The translations under genes and the position numbers were made by a program. The notes below the pieces were generated by a model, which did not search any database, had not been told where the DNA came from, and worked only from the letters and a program-made list of their open reading frames with translations. Of a stretch of DNA of 64,000 bases, positions 63,626 through 64,000 are shown one piece after another. Source of the stretch: Yponomeuta sedellus. Its lineage: Eukaryota; Arthropoda; Insecta; Lepidoptera; Yponomeutidae. How positions within the stretch are numbered: the first letter of the stretch is position 1; each line of letters begins with the position of its first letter. The stretch is taken from assembly GCA_934045075.1 (NCBI GenBank), contig OW203722.1, positions 20,684,986 to 20,748,985 of the forward strand, written 5' to 3'.

Positions 63626-64000
63626 GTTTTGTTAATCTAATACTAAAAAAATGTTGACGTACATAGCCGTCTACAATTCTGCAAGGGATAAGGAAGCGGG
63701 TTTTGTTCAATAAATTACATTTTATGACGCCTACTATAAAAGCCGCTACGAAACAGCTCCTGATCGTTGTTGTCTAAGCGTACTTCTTGGATTACGCAAA
63801 ATATTTTAATTTGAAATAACGAAGGCTGCATTTCTCTCTACATTTTCTTCACGAATAACATAGTGCCATTTATAAATACCACCGTTGAGAGTTCGTTTGC
63901 AAATTATCGGCATAGCCTTCCACATAGCTGCACCAAAACAAACAAATTAAATTGTTTATGTCCACTAAAGTGGAACACAGATTTGAGTTCGGGGTGTCCT
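63626..64000. other. unassigned sequence to the window edge
   Basis: No gene or repeat recognised. Confidence 0.35.

Overview
The window looks like a gene-poor, transposon-packed stretch of an insect genome, most likely a moth or butterfly. This rests on the mix of repeats: RTE-type LINEs with GATGAT, GAA or TATG tails, several tRNA-headed SINE families of a style common in Lepidoptera, a mariner element and many short inverted-repeat elements, in AT-rich DNA. I found no intact single-copy protein gene and no functional rRNA or tRNA gene. Nearly every tRNA-like stretch continues into a conserved SINE body or a repeat tail. The long open frames at 34.4-38.0 kb and 52.6-54.8 kb are microsatellites read as codons.

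Layout. 0-6 kb: a tRNA-Ala-like SINE whose ATT tail is hit by a degenerate mariner, then SINEs. 6.2-11.8 kb: a diverged fold-back element carrying a truncated SINE with a 15-bp target duplication and a young 4.8-kb LTR element. The two 383-bp LTRs differ at one base that I could find. Its interior has no recognisable gag or pol but carries GC-rich 23-bp arrays. 12-34 kb: LINE 3' fragments, 5S-rRNA-like SINEs, a 308-bp tandem of a tRNA-Ile-like SINE (14.4-15.1 kb), small inverted-repeat elements and unassigned AT-rich sequence. 34.5-37.8 kb: a flawless TTTTA/CTTTA array. 39.8-42.8 kb: a nearly complete but broken RTE LINE (endonuclease, reverse transcriptase, C-terminal region). 43-52 kb: SINEs, perfect palindromes and a TATG array grown from a LINE tail. 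52.2-54.8 kb: an inverted SINE pair abutting about 532 perfect GATA units. 55-64 kb: more SINEs, a CATA/TATG palindromic microsatellite, a second tRNA-Ile-like tandem (310 bp), and a 58-bp minisatellite with a palindrome at each unit junction.

How the parts relate. The LINEs are the likely source of the machinery that moved the SINEs: the 3' ends of the 5S-like and tRNA-Ala-like SINEs resemble the RTE 3' end. At least one long microsatellite begins exactly at a LINE 3' terminus. The most distinctive items are the 5S-rRNA-derived SINE family, the coding-free LTR element with 23-bp arrays open in three frames, and the tRNA-Ile-like repeat that recurs as tandem and fold-back forms. Family names used below (SINE-A, SINE-W, SINE-I, SINE-5S, SINE-X) are local labels. 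The density of young repeats and long simple arrays would fit heterochromatin or a sex chromosome, but this is inference.
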